Source of the DNA: Conidiobolus incongruus B7586
Lineage: Eukaryota; Entomophthoromycota; Entomophthoromycetes; Entomophthorales; Conidiobolaceae
Assembly: GCA_000697335.1 (NCBI GenBank)
Contig: JNEM01015092.1
Span: 1-11,049, forward strand
Length of the DNA: 11,049 nt
Direction: 5' to 3'
Part shown: piece after piece, positions 1 to 10,062 of the stretch
How the letters are laid out: each line of letters starts with the position of its first letter
Numbering within the stretch: position 1 is the stretch's first letter
Position numbers and translations under genes: made by a program
The notes under the pieces: generated by a model
The model's input: only the letters and a program-made list of their open reading frames with translations
What the model was told of the DNA's origin: nothing
Databases searched by the model: none

Positions 1-252
1 TTAACATTTATTCAATTACAAAATATTTATTTAAAAGGATTTATAAAAAAGGTTGATTTAATTTAACTTAATATTTTAATTTGTGTTTTAATAAAAGATT
101 ATTTAAAAAAATTAAAGATTTATTAATTATAATTATTTACTGTAAAAACTTAGGTTTTTAGTGATATTTTAGTAAGTTTTATTTAATAATAGCTATTTTA
201 ATTTTTTTTAAACTTTAGTTAAATTATAAGGAACTTATTTTATATTTTAACT
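1..252 (+). repeat. Dispersed repeat A, copy 1 (cut by window start)
   Basis: This stretch aligns with 786-1037 at an almost constant offset of 785 bases, from ttaacatt at position 1 through the shared segments around gttaaattataa (218-230) and attttatattt. Identity is about 70% by eye. The copy starts at the first base of the window, so its true left end is outside. No coding capacity is visible on either strand. The family is unknown; the divergence implies an old duplication. Confidence 0.65.
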
Positions 253-299
253 TATTATAGGTATAGAAATTAAATAATAGCACAATTTTAAGATTGAAA

Positions 300-430
300 T
301 TAAATAAATAAATTAATAAATAATATATAAAAATTAATGAATAATATAAAATTAATAGCCTTTTTTATTATAAATAACTCTTTTCTATACCTTTGGTAAG
401 CTTCTAATACCTAAAAAATAATTCTTTTTA
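300..430 (+). repeat. Repeat C, left copy
   Basis: The segment with aataatataaaattaatag (342-358), followed by a run of t, then ataactctttt and cttctaataccta, matches the last 125 bases of the window in the same orientation. It lies directly after repeat A copy 1 and may belong to the same larger unit. Confidence 0.5.
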
Positions 431-785
431 TTAAAAACTAAAATTTGATATTTTACAAACTAATTTAATTTATTGATAGGAATTTTTTTTCTTATAAGCT
501 ATTTTTTTAATTATCTAAAATAATTATAATTATATAGGTTATAATCAAATGAATATACTAGATATGATAACTCCCTTTAATTTTTTTTATATAAAAAATC
601 TTTTATAGCTTTAACTTTATGTATTTTGTAATTATTATGCAAAATAATAAATATCCTTAATTTATTTTAAGAATACTATTTAGAAATTATTTTATTTAAA
701 AAAGTAATATATAACTTACTATTAATTGAGTTTCCTTAAAATATTAAATAAGAAAACTATATATTATTATAATCCATTATAATAA

Positions 786-1037
786 TTAACATTCACTTAT
801 ATTTAAAATACTTATTTATTAGAATTTATAGAGGGAATTGATTTAGCTTAACCTAATATCTTGTTTAATTTTTAAGCAAAGGATTATATAAAAAAATTTA
901 AGATTCATTAATTGTAAGTATTTATTATAAAAACCTTTGTTTTTAATTATATTTTAATAAGTTTAGTTTAGCTATAACTATTTTATTTTTCTCTTAGGTT
1001 TTTGTTAAATTATAAAATATCCATTTTATATTTTTAT
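786..1037 (+). repeat. Dispersed repeat A, copy 2
   Basis: Direct-orientation partner of 1-252. Shared landmarks include ttaacatt at the start, a gattta/cttaa segment near 840-850, and gttaaattataaaat near 1004-1017. Differences are mostly substitutions plus a few short gaps. It abuts the 540-bp tandem unit that starts near 1030. Confidence 0.65.
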
Positions 1038-1565
1038 TAATTAATCTAAGTTTAAACTTAAGTAAATATAACATGCTTATATAATTAATATTAAATTTCT
1101 TTGATAATTTTCTAATAGAAATAAAAAGGTATTTCTTAATATATTTTTTTACTTTATTAGTAAGTGAAAAAATAACAATAGAAATTAATCTTTTAAATTT
1201 TGGTAAATTTTGAATAATATCCCTTTTAGCTTTAAAATCACAAATTTAGCAATATATGGTAGTTTTAGATAAAACACCATCTTTATAAGCTGTTTACAAG
1301 TTTTAAATGATTTTAGAGGGTTTATAGTTAAGTTTTAAAGATATAAAAATAAAAACCTTTTGATAATTATAATCTAGTTTAAGTATAATTAAATTTACAT
1401 GTAAATTTTAAAATCAAAATATTATAATAAAAAAAATAATTAAAATTAAATATATATATATATAGTTTGAAAATTTTTATTTTCTTATATATTATATATA
1501 TATATATATTCTTTTAAAATATATAAAATGTTTGGAAGATCAAAAATTAAAAAATTTCCCATTTC
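1030..1565 (+). repeat. 540-bp tandem repeat B, copy 1
   Basis: Collinear with copy 2 at an offset of exactly 540 over at least 320 bases: gtttaaac at 1050 and 1590, ttttaaatga at 1301 and 1841, tgataattat at 1361 and 1901. Towards the end the offset falls to about 491 (caaaaattaaaaaatttcc near 1541 against cagaaattaaaaaatttcc near 2031), so copy 2 is about 50 bases shorter there, around the AT dinucleotide runs at 1450-1510. Identity is about 70%. No coding sequence is recognised. Confidence 0.75.
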
Positions 1566-1569
1566 TTAA

Positions 1570-2060
1570 TTTCTATATTAATAATTTGAGTTTAAACTTT
1601 GATATATATAAAATAATTATAAAACTAATATTAAAGTAATTAGATAATTCTTTATCTCAAATAAAAAAAATATTTTTCAATATATTGTTTTATTTTATTA
1701 ATAATTAAAAGAATAATAGTTGAAAATAATCTTTATATTTTAATAAATTTTAAATAATTTCTTTCTTAATCTTAAACTAATTTACCTAGCTATAAATTAT
1801 TAATTTAAATCATATTTCATTATTAAAAGCTATATATCAATTTTAAATGACTTTAGAAAGTTTATTGTTAAATTTTATTAATACTAAAATAAAAGACTTT
1901 TGATAATTATTATTTAGTTTAAATATAATTAAATCAAATAATCAATTTTAAAAAATTAATTTTTTAATCAAAAAAATTTATATATATATAATTTCTTATT
2001 GATTTGAAACTAATAATATATATGAAAAATCAGAAATTAAAAAATTTCCTATTATTTCAA
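1570..2060 (+). repeat. 540-bp tandem repeat B, copy 2
   Basis: Second, slightly shorter unit directly following copy 1. The boundary is approximate, because the aaaaaatttcc segment that ends copy 1 also resembles the sequence leading into copy 2, as expected for head-to-tail units. Sequence after 2060 fades into unrelated AT-rich DNA. Confidence 0.7.
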
Positions 2061-2460
2061 ATTTAAGATAATATTTGAATAATAATTTAAAAAAATAGAT
2101 TATAAAATTATATAAAAATAACAATAAATGGAATCTGACTAAACTTAGCATTATAAATAGAACATTATTAATAAATTGAATTTTTTTATAATATTATATT
2201 TAACTTTGATAATTAAATTATTATAATAATCAAGATATATATATATATATATCATTTCATATTCATAATTTATATTAAATATGCTGAAATTTAAAAAAAT
2301 ATTTATTAAATAGTTTAAATTATTGTTAAATATGGAATTTAAACTCATATATTGAAAAATTTCAATATTTCAAAAAATTTAAGTTAAAAATATAAATAGT
2401 TATTTAACCATTATAATACTATTAAACATTATTCCAATATAATGAAAATTTATATAATTA
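2061..2460. other. AT-rich non-coding tail of the left block
   Basis: About 10-15% G+C, with AT dinucleotide runs (2235-2252). The only long open frame, on the minus strand at 2151-2348, is a run of Ile, Asn, Tyr and Leu codons as expected from base composition alone. No gene or clear repeat partner is seen. Confidence 0.6.
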
Positions 2461-4213
2461 CAGGTCATTAAGTCTTCAATTCTCTTGTTTTGACTGGTAG
2501 AATATATAAGGTATCTTCAACCTGATTAAATCTTTTAAATTTTTGACTTAATGAACCTATATTTCAAATAATAAACAAAATGTATTAATAGAATCTATAA
2601 TCAATAAATACCTAGTCCTAATTCAAATACGGAAAATAAAATAGCACCTGCCCAAGCTCTTGAAACATATACTCAAGTGCTGGCAATTTGTTAAATAATA
2701 ATTAATATTGGTTAACTTTATGAACATATATTTGGAATTACTTCAGAAGTCATTCCAATATTAAAATCACGAAATAATCAAAATGGTTTATTGTGCACTT
2801 CTTTCATAATTGAATAATATTTAGTAATATATTAATAATTGATAGTTAATAACAAAATACAATTTGATAATTTGATTAAGAATTGACCGGTAATTGATAT
2901 GATTAAAATAAATATTATTGATGATGTAAAAATAATGAGTCTGATGGTGTCCTGGAAAAAATTTAGTAATAGGATTATCTTAGTGTCTATATTAATTAAT
3001 AAATCAAAAATTAACCAATAGATGAAATCATGTTATCCATAATTGTCAAAAGATTTACAAAGTATTTGTATTAAAATCATCGATATGAATTTAATTTACT
3101 CTGGAATGATCACAATACCAGAAGAATATCATTTTTATAAATCATAATAAATATTGTAATTTTCAATAAATTAAATAGTTTATTTTATTAGTTATAATTC
3201 AATATAAAATATATTAAATTTAAATTGATATTCTACCGCCTAACAAAACAAAGTAGTGTATAATCTGACAAAATTATAATTTAAATAGTAAGCATAAAAT
3301 TCAAGAATTAATAATAATTTCTCTAAATGTTACTATCACTAAACATATAATAAATCCCAGTAACAATATAAAAATCATTAATTTTTCGATGAAAAATTAA
3401 ATCTAATAATTACCATTAAATAATCCTATTATCATTACATTAAAAAATTGTGCTGATAATAATTAAATTAGCGGTTAAAACCGAATTCATATTAAACTTC
3501 ATCCTAGGTTATATTGAAAAAAAGTATACAATTTTTTAATTTTCAGCTATTTCTTTCTAATATCATAAAATATACCGAAATTTGGTATTATTTAAAATCC
3601 AATAGCTTACATTCGTATCACCATGTGGGATCTTTATTCACAATTTAGCCGGGTTAGTATTGATTTGGAATAAAATTAATTTGGAAAATAGCAACTCAAT
3701 TAATAATACAATAATCAATTAATATACATAAAATGTATTTTTGCTTTAATGAATAACAGTTAAATATTAATTGATTGTTTTTGAAAATGAATTAAAAGCA
3801 TATTGCAAAAAATTTATTAAAAATATTAATTCAAAAAAATTCAGATCTAGAATAATGGACATTAATTCTATTTTGGTTGGAAATCAAAATGTGTCAAAAA
3901 TCAATAACAATTATATCAAATTAGATTTAGATTACTAATTCAATAATTAGTCAATATATCAAACTAAAACAAAAAACAACTAAATGTAAATTTAAAAATA
4001 TTTAATTTTTATTACTGATTCTCACTGCAATTAGAGAAATCTCAAAATTAAAATATGACAATACTTTGATGTCTTTTGAATTTTAGATAGGTAGTAATTG
4101 ATTTAAAATATACACCAATAATGAATGTTTAACTACCAATGTCATTCATTTTGGATTAACTAATATAAATACCTTCCATGCCACTTTGATGTGATTATTG
4201 TATCACTTTTAAA
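2461..4213. other. Intergenic spacer downstream of threonine dehydrogenase
   Basis: About 20-25% G+C with no supportable gene. The first CpG of the window is at 2630. The 3' end of the threonine dehydrogenase transcript must lie here; the nearest exact AATAAA on the minus strand is 4008-4013, about 200 nt past the stop, so closer variant signals are also possible. A small imperfect hairpin pairs 2462-2474 with 2545-2558, and a perfect 10-bp stem with a 3-base loop lies at 3378-3400. Short open frames (for example 3855-3938 plus, 27 residues) are what chance gives. Confidence 0.5.
3378..3400. repeat. Perfect 10-bp hairpin
   Basis: ttaatttttc at 3378-3387 and its exact complement gaaaaattaa at 3391-3400 flank the loop gat. 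It lies in spacer about 800 bases beyond the threonine dehydrogenase stop codon. No function is assigned; in such AT-rich DNA a hairpin of this size may be accidental. Confidence 0.6.
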
Positions 4214-5671
<1,458 letters not shown>

Positions 5672-5757
5672 TTTGTGTTGTAATTGTTCAGTCAATTAAC
5701 AATAAAAATGGAACGATTACTATAAGAGTTAAAATTACCTTTTGATGAATGTATAAG

Positions 5758-5766
5758 CTATTTATA
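5758..5766 (-). promoter_or_regulatory. TATA box of the threonine dehydrogenase gene
   Basis: On the minus strand the sequence reads TATAAATAG, a consensus TATA box, about 90 bp upstream of the ATG at 5671. A start site about 30 bp downstream would fall near 5730 and leave a 5' leader of about 60 nt. CCAAT-type pentamers lie further upstream: one at 5809-5813 in inverted orientation, and one at 5849-5853 reading CCAAT on the minus strand. The stretch 5806-5880 is richer in C than its surroundings. The TATA match is seen directly; the role of the CCAAT elements is inference. Confidence 0.55.
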
Positions 5767-6705
5767 CTATTTTTCAACTTGAAATTCTATAATCTGAAAT
5801 ATTTTTCTCCAATACCAAATCCACCCCTCTTCTAGTTCATCCCCAAATATTGGGACTCAGCCCATTTGACAGACTCTGTTTTTCTTAAAGTGAATTTAAG
5901 GAATTTAATAAATTCTCCTCGCTCAACTGCAATTTCATTAAAATATATATTTTGACCATCATTTCCTTACATATTCCATACTATTCGCTGCTAACATTCA
6001 AAAAATTCTTAATTAAAATCACGAGATTACGGGGTTGGTCACATTAGTTGATTCTTCTTAATGCGTTAATTCATGAAAGTCAATTGGTTGTAAGGTTTCA
6101 GAAGTGAATTATCCAGTATTTGGTAATATTAATTCAAGTTCCAAATAAGTTTAATTTTCCACAATTAATTTTCATAATTCGCCATTTTACCGAAATCAAT
6201 TCTTATCTATGGAATTGTTATTTTTAGTTTATTTTGGTTAGGACAAAATGATTAGAGAATATATCAGTTAAATTATATCATCTCTACATTTCACCAAATG
6301 GCGCTGTATCATCCTAGGCAGTTTGATAGAAATCTTGGAGATTATCGATTAATTACCTAATATTTTGCACGTTTTATTCATAAATTAATAATAAAATTGA
6401 TATACGAAATCTAACTACCTTAATCTGCCAAAAAGCACTATCAAATAAATTCTTAATCATACACTATTGAATTATTATTTTTTTTAATATTCTAAACAAT
6501 CCCCCACTACCTTTCAATATTCATTTTTAAAATTTGAATAGTTGACCGATTTAAACATCTGCACTCCAATAACATTAAAATCTATCTATTCTTCTCCCCA
6601 TACACATCTTCAATTCTGTATCCAATCATAATGACACCTCGATTTCAATCTCTAACTCAATTTATTTCCCCTTGCTCATCTCCACTAAATACGGACTGTG
6701 AAACC
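5767..6705. other. Upstream region of threonine dehydrogenase, no gene resolved
   Basis: About 25-30% G+C. The part from 6480 to 6720 is strongly C-over-G on the plus strand, with CT-rich tracts (6585-6620). This looks like a promoter or leader for a plus-strand start at 6631 (MTPRFQSLTQFIS), but no downstream exon chain could be built, so no gene is called. The rest holds no conserved motif I recognise. Confidence 0.4.
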
Positions 6706-6910
6706 ATTACTAAAAACTTCTTATCAGTAAAATCTACTCTCCATCAATTTTTTAAAAATTACTATAAACTGTATATCAGTTATCTTAATCAAAACCCCCA
6801 ATTTTCAAATTACTAAAAACTGTATATCAATTTAATCAGTAAAAATCTCAATTTCTCAAATTACTAAAAACTGTATATCAGTTTGATCTAAATATTGATT
6901 ATCTTTAAAT
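6706..6910. repeat. 51-bp minisatellite, four copies
   Basis: Four tandem units begin with attactaaaaact or a close variant at 6706, 6758, 6809 and 6860, giving periods of 52, 51 and 51 bp. The last three also share ctgtatatca. Units 1 and 3 carry atcagtaaaa, so the array presents repeated splice-like dinucleotides (cag|gtaaa-like and tatatcag). A residual cagttttta follows at 6911. The unit length is a multiple of three, but no reading frame stays open across the array and the units are not conserved as peptide, so this is treated as non-coding. Confidence 0.85.
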
Positions 6911-7855
6911 CAGTTTTTATATTAGTGTATGGATTTAATAATTACTAAATACTACAGATAGATCACCATCTGTTTTCTCATTTATTATTATTTCCTTTAA
7001 TTTCATTTGTAATTTAAAAGTAAAGCTCCTTATAATGATCTTCGCTTTTTCATTTTTTGTTACTATCTATAGCTATCCCTTTTCATGAAATCAAAACCAA
7101 GAAATTAAATATTGAAAGAAATATAAAGTTTCATAGATAACACGCTAACAACCTGATATGATAACTTATTCCTCTTCTATCTAATCCTGAAGGAATATTT
7201 CAAGTTGAATTTTACAATATAACTATCTACAAATTAATAATAATAATATTATTATTATTAATATTGAGTTTGAATATCATTCACTGTAGCTTATTGCTAT
7301 CATCTTACATATTTTTGCTCATGTAGTGCTTTTTACTCAAATTGGCTATAGATACTTTATGTTACCTTTTTGATAAGTTCAATACATTTCAATCATCTTT
7401 TATCAGCCCTATTCAAATTATTTTAATCTAACACCTGTAATTAACTGTCCACTCTTTATGAAATTATCATCAAAATATTATCAATCAATTAGATTCTAGA
7501 ATCCTGGATATAATATCAAAATAATACTTGTTCTTAAATCAATTTATCAATTTATTTGATTTTTCATACGTCAAATATAATATTATCCATTTATTAGCAA
7601 GGCTATTTTGTTTAAATTATAAAATGCTAACTTGGGCTATTGTCGTGCTCTAGTGAGTCTCTCTGGTAAAACAAAATATTAATCCAATCATTATTACCCA
7701 ACAGACTCAAGAGTCATGATTCTTTTATATTCGTACTATAACTAATTGCAAATCTAACTTGTATTTGTTATTGTTAAATATAATATCGAGCTAATTTATA
7801 GATGCTTAATTATTTATATCTAGCAACTAAAAATATTTTCATATTCTTGTAATTT
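6911..7855. other. Intergenic spacer with short palindromes
   Basis: No gene is supported. The segment holds a 30-base perfect palindrome of TAA/TTA triplets (7233-7262) and a 12-base palindrome gattctagaatc (7492-7503). The 3' untranslated region of the minus-strand gene ending at 7856 must run into its right end. An intron-like plus-strand segment at 7666-7704 has no open exon before it. Confidence 0.45.
7233..7262. repeat. 30-base perfect AT palindrome
   Basis: A run of TAA triplets meets its own complement around 7247/7248, giving a fully self-complementary 30-mer that could extrude as a cruciform. Pairing stops just outside it. It probably grew from a trinucleotide microsatellite. Confidence 0.8.
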
Positions 7856-8589
7856 TTAAACTGATCTCACTCTTTTTTTAGTATTCCTATAATTGATTTC
7901 AAATATTGAAAATTTCAGTTTCAATAAATCTATATCCTTTTGCATTTCATAAATTTGGATTTGTATATTTTTATACTATATTTTGAATAAGGTAAATATA
8001 TAAATAAAGGTTAGATGCTTGAATTACTTGAATTTTAATATTGTTTAATAGTTCTTCGTCTGAATCATTTTGCTCTCTCCGAAGTTGTTAATAATAGGGA
8101 AATTATAGTCAAGAATACCTACCGTGTTAAATCACAAGATGATGCATTACTATTGTCTTTTGCAATCTATATGTTTTGTTGAAATTTAATAAAATCAATT
8201 ATATATATTATATTGTTGTTTACTTTGAATTTGGATTTTTTATGGATTGGTGATGGTAGTTTAAAGTGAGTTATAGCTAAGATATGGTTAATTTTTACTT
8301 CAAATTAACAGTAATTATACCGCAACTTGATTTTTCAGTGTCAGAGCTAGATACTAAAGAGATTAGAGCCATCATATAAACAACTTAATACTTACAATAC
8401 ATGGGCATTGGTATTTTCATTCCAATGATATCTAAATTATCATTTTCGTTTTCTTTGTTTTCAATATATTTATTTTCAGATATTTTATTAGGTAAGACCT
8501 TCGAATGTTTTAAAACGTTTCTAGATTTTATAAATAAATAAGAATAAAAATACTGACAATATTTACCTTTTCTTTCCAGTCCAATTCAT
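7856..8589 (-). CDS. Uncharacterised 148-residue coiled-coil protein, seven small exons
   Basis: I recognise no function. Exons on the minus strand: 8589-8567, 8520-8396, 8353-8321, 8276-8224, 8166-8123, 8076-8028, 7975-7856 (TAA 7858-7856); introns are 46, 42, 44, 57, 46 and 52 nt, all GT-AG. The 447 nt encode 148 residues. The start MNWTGKKRN resembles the MNWTGG opening I recall from many uncharacterised fungal proteins. A basic N-terminus is followed by an Asn/Glu-rich stretch (22-38), GMKIPMPMY (41-49), a Ser/Lys-rich middle (51-93) and an acidic NDSDEE (96-101). Residues 103-138 keep a clean heptad pattern: I106, I113, M120, L127, F134 and L103, Y110, I117, I124, F131, Y138. The pattern runs unbroken across the exon 6/7 junction (109/110), the best support for the model. 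The ATG context CAAAATGAA matches the TDH start; an in-frame ATG at 8601 would add four residues. A TATATATA at about 8621-8628 could be the promoter. G+C is only about 25-30%. Least certain are the exon 6 acceptor (GGAG) and the exon 3 donor (GTATAA). Cytoplasmic or nuclear location is a guess. Confidence 0.75.
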
Positions 8590-8601
8590 TTTGACCAACA
8601 T

Positions 8602-9282
8602 GGTTTAATATTGCCAATTGTATATATATTATATTTGCATTTATTAAATGTATATATCGGTTCAAAATAGTATACAAATTTATATTTATAATATGTAAAT
8701 AAACCCAAATTATATTCTGTATCTTGATTGATGATTTTTTGCTCTATATTTAAATTTAAATCATAACAATGCTATATATTAATAAGAAATGATATTGCTA
8801 GTCTTTATTTCAATTATTGTACCAATATTTTGAGACATGGTCTTTCGAATATTTTATCACTAATTACGAATTTTCTGAACATTCAACTAAATTATCCATG
8901 TGTCTATATCACTTTAATGATATTCACATTTACCAATTTTCAAGGGTGAATATTGCGAATGATATTGCTTGGTACCTTCTATCTTTAACTGAAATAATCA
9001 TCAATGGTTTATACATGTGTTATATCACTTGATCTCCAAAGCAGGTAGCTTTGGTATACTATAATATATTCCTATTATTAATATTATTAGAACCAAATAA
9101 TATTCTTCATATAATTGCATTATTAGAGTACCATATTATGAAAAACATTTATTTTATAGTCTTTCTATATTTTTGACTTAATAATATTTCAAATTAGCTT
9201 ATTGATGGGGTATACATTAGCTATTATCGTTAATGGATGTAGAAAAGAATATATTATAGATCCAAAATTATCACTAGCCCTA
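8602..9282. other. Spacer upstream of the coiled-coil gene, possible exon-like pieces
   Basis: A TATATATA tract (about 8621-8628) lies 30-40 bp upstream of the start of the gene at 8589. On the minus strand, 8988-8934 follows a good acceptor (TATTTCAG), stays open and ends at a GTAAAT donor. A 30-base piece at 9058-9029 just before it is bounded by TATAG and GTGATA. I could not extend these into a gene with a start and stop. A 71-codon plus-strand frame across 8817-9032 lacks an ATG. Nothing is called. Confidence 0.4.
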
Positions 9283-10062
9283 TTGTTGTGTTTTATATTA
9301 AGTTTTATAAATAAAGATCGTAGTTAGAAAAGTACTCAAAATATGATTTAGTAAATTATTTATTAATCCTGCTCTTTAACGTATCGGGACTGTAGGTTTG
9401 AAAACTTACTGTTGAGGCGTCGTAGCAGAATATCCAAAAGAAAAAAAAACTCCTTCTCTATCTTTATCACTGTTGGGTTTAAATAATTGAATCAATGAAT
9501 GATATGGGATTTGGATAAAATCTAATAAAGAAAATAAAGAGAACAAAGAGTATCCTTCAATTATAGACTGACAAAGTCAGCTTAAAATAGAAATAATATT
9601 GGTTTAGCTATCAAACTGGAAGAGATGATTAATTTTGAAATACAACACTATTACTTATATAATGAAAGTTAAAATTATATAAAAAATCAATAGAATTAAT
9701 AAACTTTCTGATTAATTGCAATTAAAACTTTGTTGTATTTTGAAAATACCTGTCTGTCTCGATTAGATAGTTATGTCCATATTACCCTTCATTTATAGTG
9801 GCTTTGTTGGTCAATATTCAAATGCTGTTCTTTAGTTCCTCTTATTAGTGTTTGTCCAAACCTTATGCCACTCAATGAATGAATTATTTAAACCCAGAAT
9901 TGACAGAGATAGAAGGGGATTATATTTTTTCTGGATATTCTGCTAAGATGTCTCAACAGTAAGTAAGTTTATGACATACAGGATTAGTAAATAATTGCCT
10001 AAATCGTGTTACGAGTACTTTCCTAACAACGAGCTTACAAAACTAATTATAGAACACAACAA
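9283..10062. mobile_element. 780-bp foldback (long inverted repeat) element, MITE-like
   Basis: The left half, 9283 to about 9670, is matched in inverted order by about 9702 to 10062, leaving a loop of roughly 30 bases. Exact pairs include 9283-9292 with 10053-10062 (10/10), 9329-9337 with 10013-10021 (9/9), 9405-9416 with 9952-9963 (12/12), 9423-9435 with 9933-9945 (13/13), 9475-9488 with 9882-9895 (14/14), 9638-9647 with 9731-9740 (10/10) and 9664-9670 with 9702-9708. Between these the arms align with mismatches and small gaps, roughly 70-80% alike by eye. The termini are TTGTTGTG and its complement. I see no convincing target-site duplication (left flank CCCTA, right flank CATAT) and no open frame for a transposase. 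A non-autonomous foldback DNA transposon is the simplest reading; an inverted duplication of a host segment, or a locus making hairpin RNA, is also possible. The superfamily cannot be named. Confidence 0.85.

Noticed and set aside
1450-1510. AT dinucleotide runs (also 2235-2252)
   Set aside because: Ordinary microsatellites in AT-rich DNA; noted within the repeat entries only.
2151-2348. 65-codon minus-strand open frame in the left AT-rich block
   Set aside because: Nearly all Ile, Asn, Tyr, Leu and Phe, as AT-rich DNA gives by chance; no splice, promoter or homology signal.
2648-2700. Minus-strand peptide NKLPALEYMFQELGQ, sharing KLPALE with a frame at 9031-9057
   Set aside because: Six common residues with different codons at nearly every position and no further alignment; treated as coincidence.
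5720-5738. GT...TATAG segment in the 5' leader of threonine dehydrogenase
   Set aside because: Only 19 nt, too short for an intron when all others here are 42 nt or more.
6631-6816. 61-codon plus-strand frame starting MTPRFQSLTQ
   Set aside because: It has a real ATG in a promoter-like context but runs into the minisatellite, shows no domain, and splicing at the nearby GTAAAA donor leads to an early stop. Kept only as a possible transcript.
7666-7704. Intron-like GTAAAA...CCAACAG segment on the plus strand
   Set aside because: Well-formed ends and branch site, but the frame that reads best before it is closed by a TAA with no acceptor between, and 39 nt is shorter than the supported introns.
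8817-9032. 71-codon plus-strand frame
   Set aside because: It begins at a TTG with no ATG of its own; a few frames of this length are expected by chance at this base composition.
9036-9054. Hairpin ccaaagc-aggta-gctttgg
   Set aside because: A 7-bp stem only, not followed by a U-tract and not near a gene end; no reason to call it a terminator or RNA gene.
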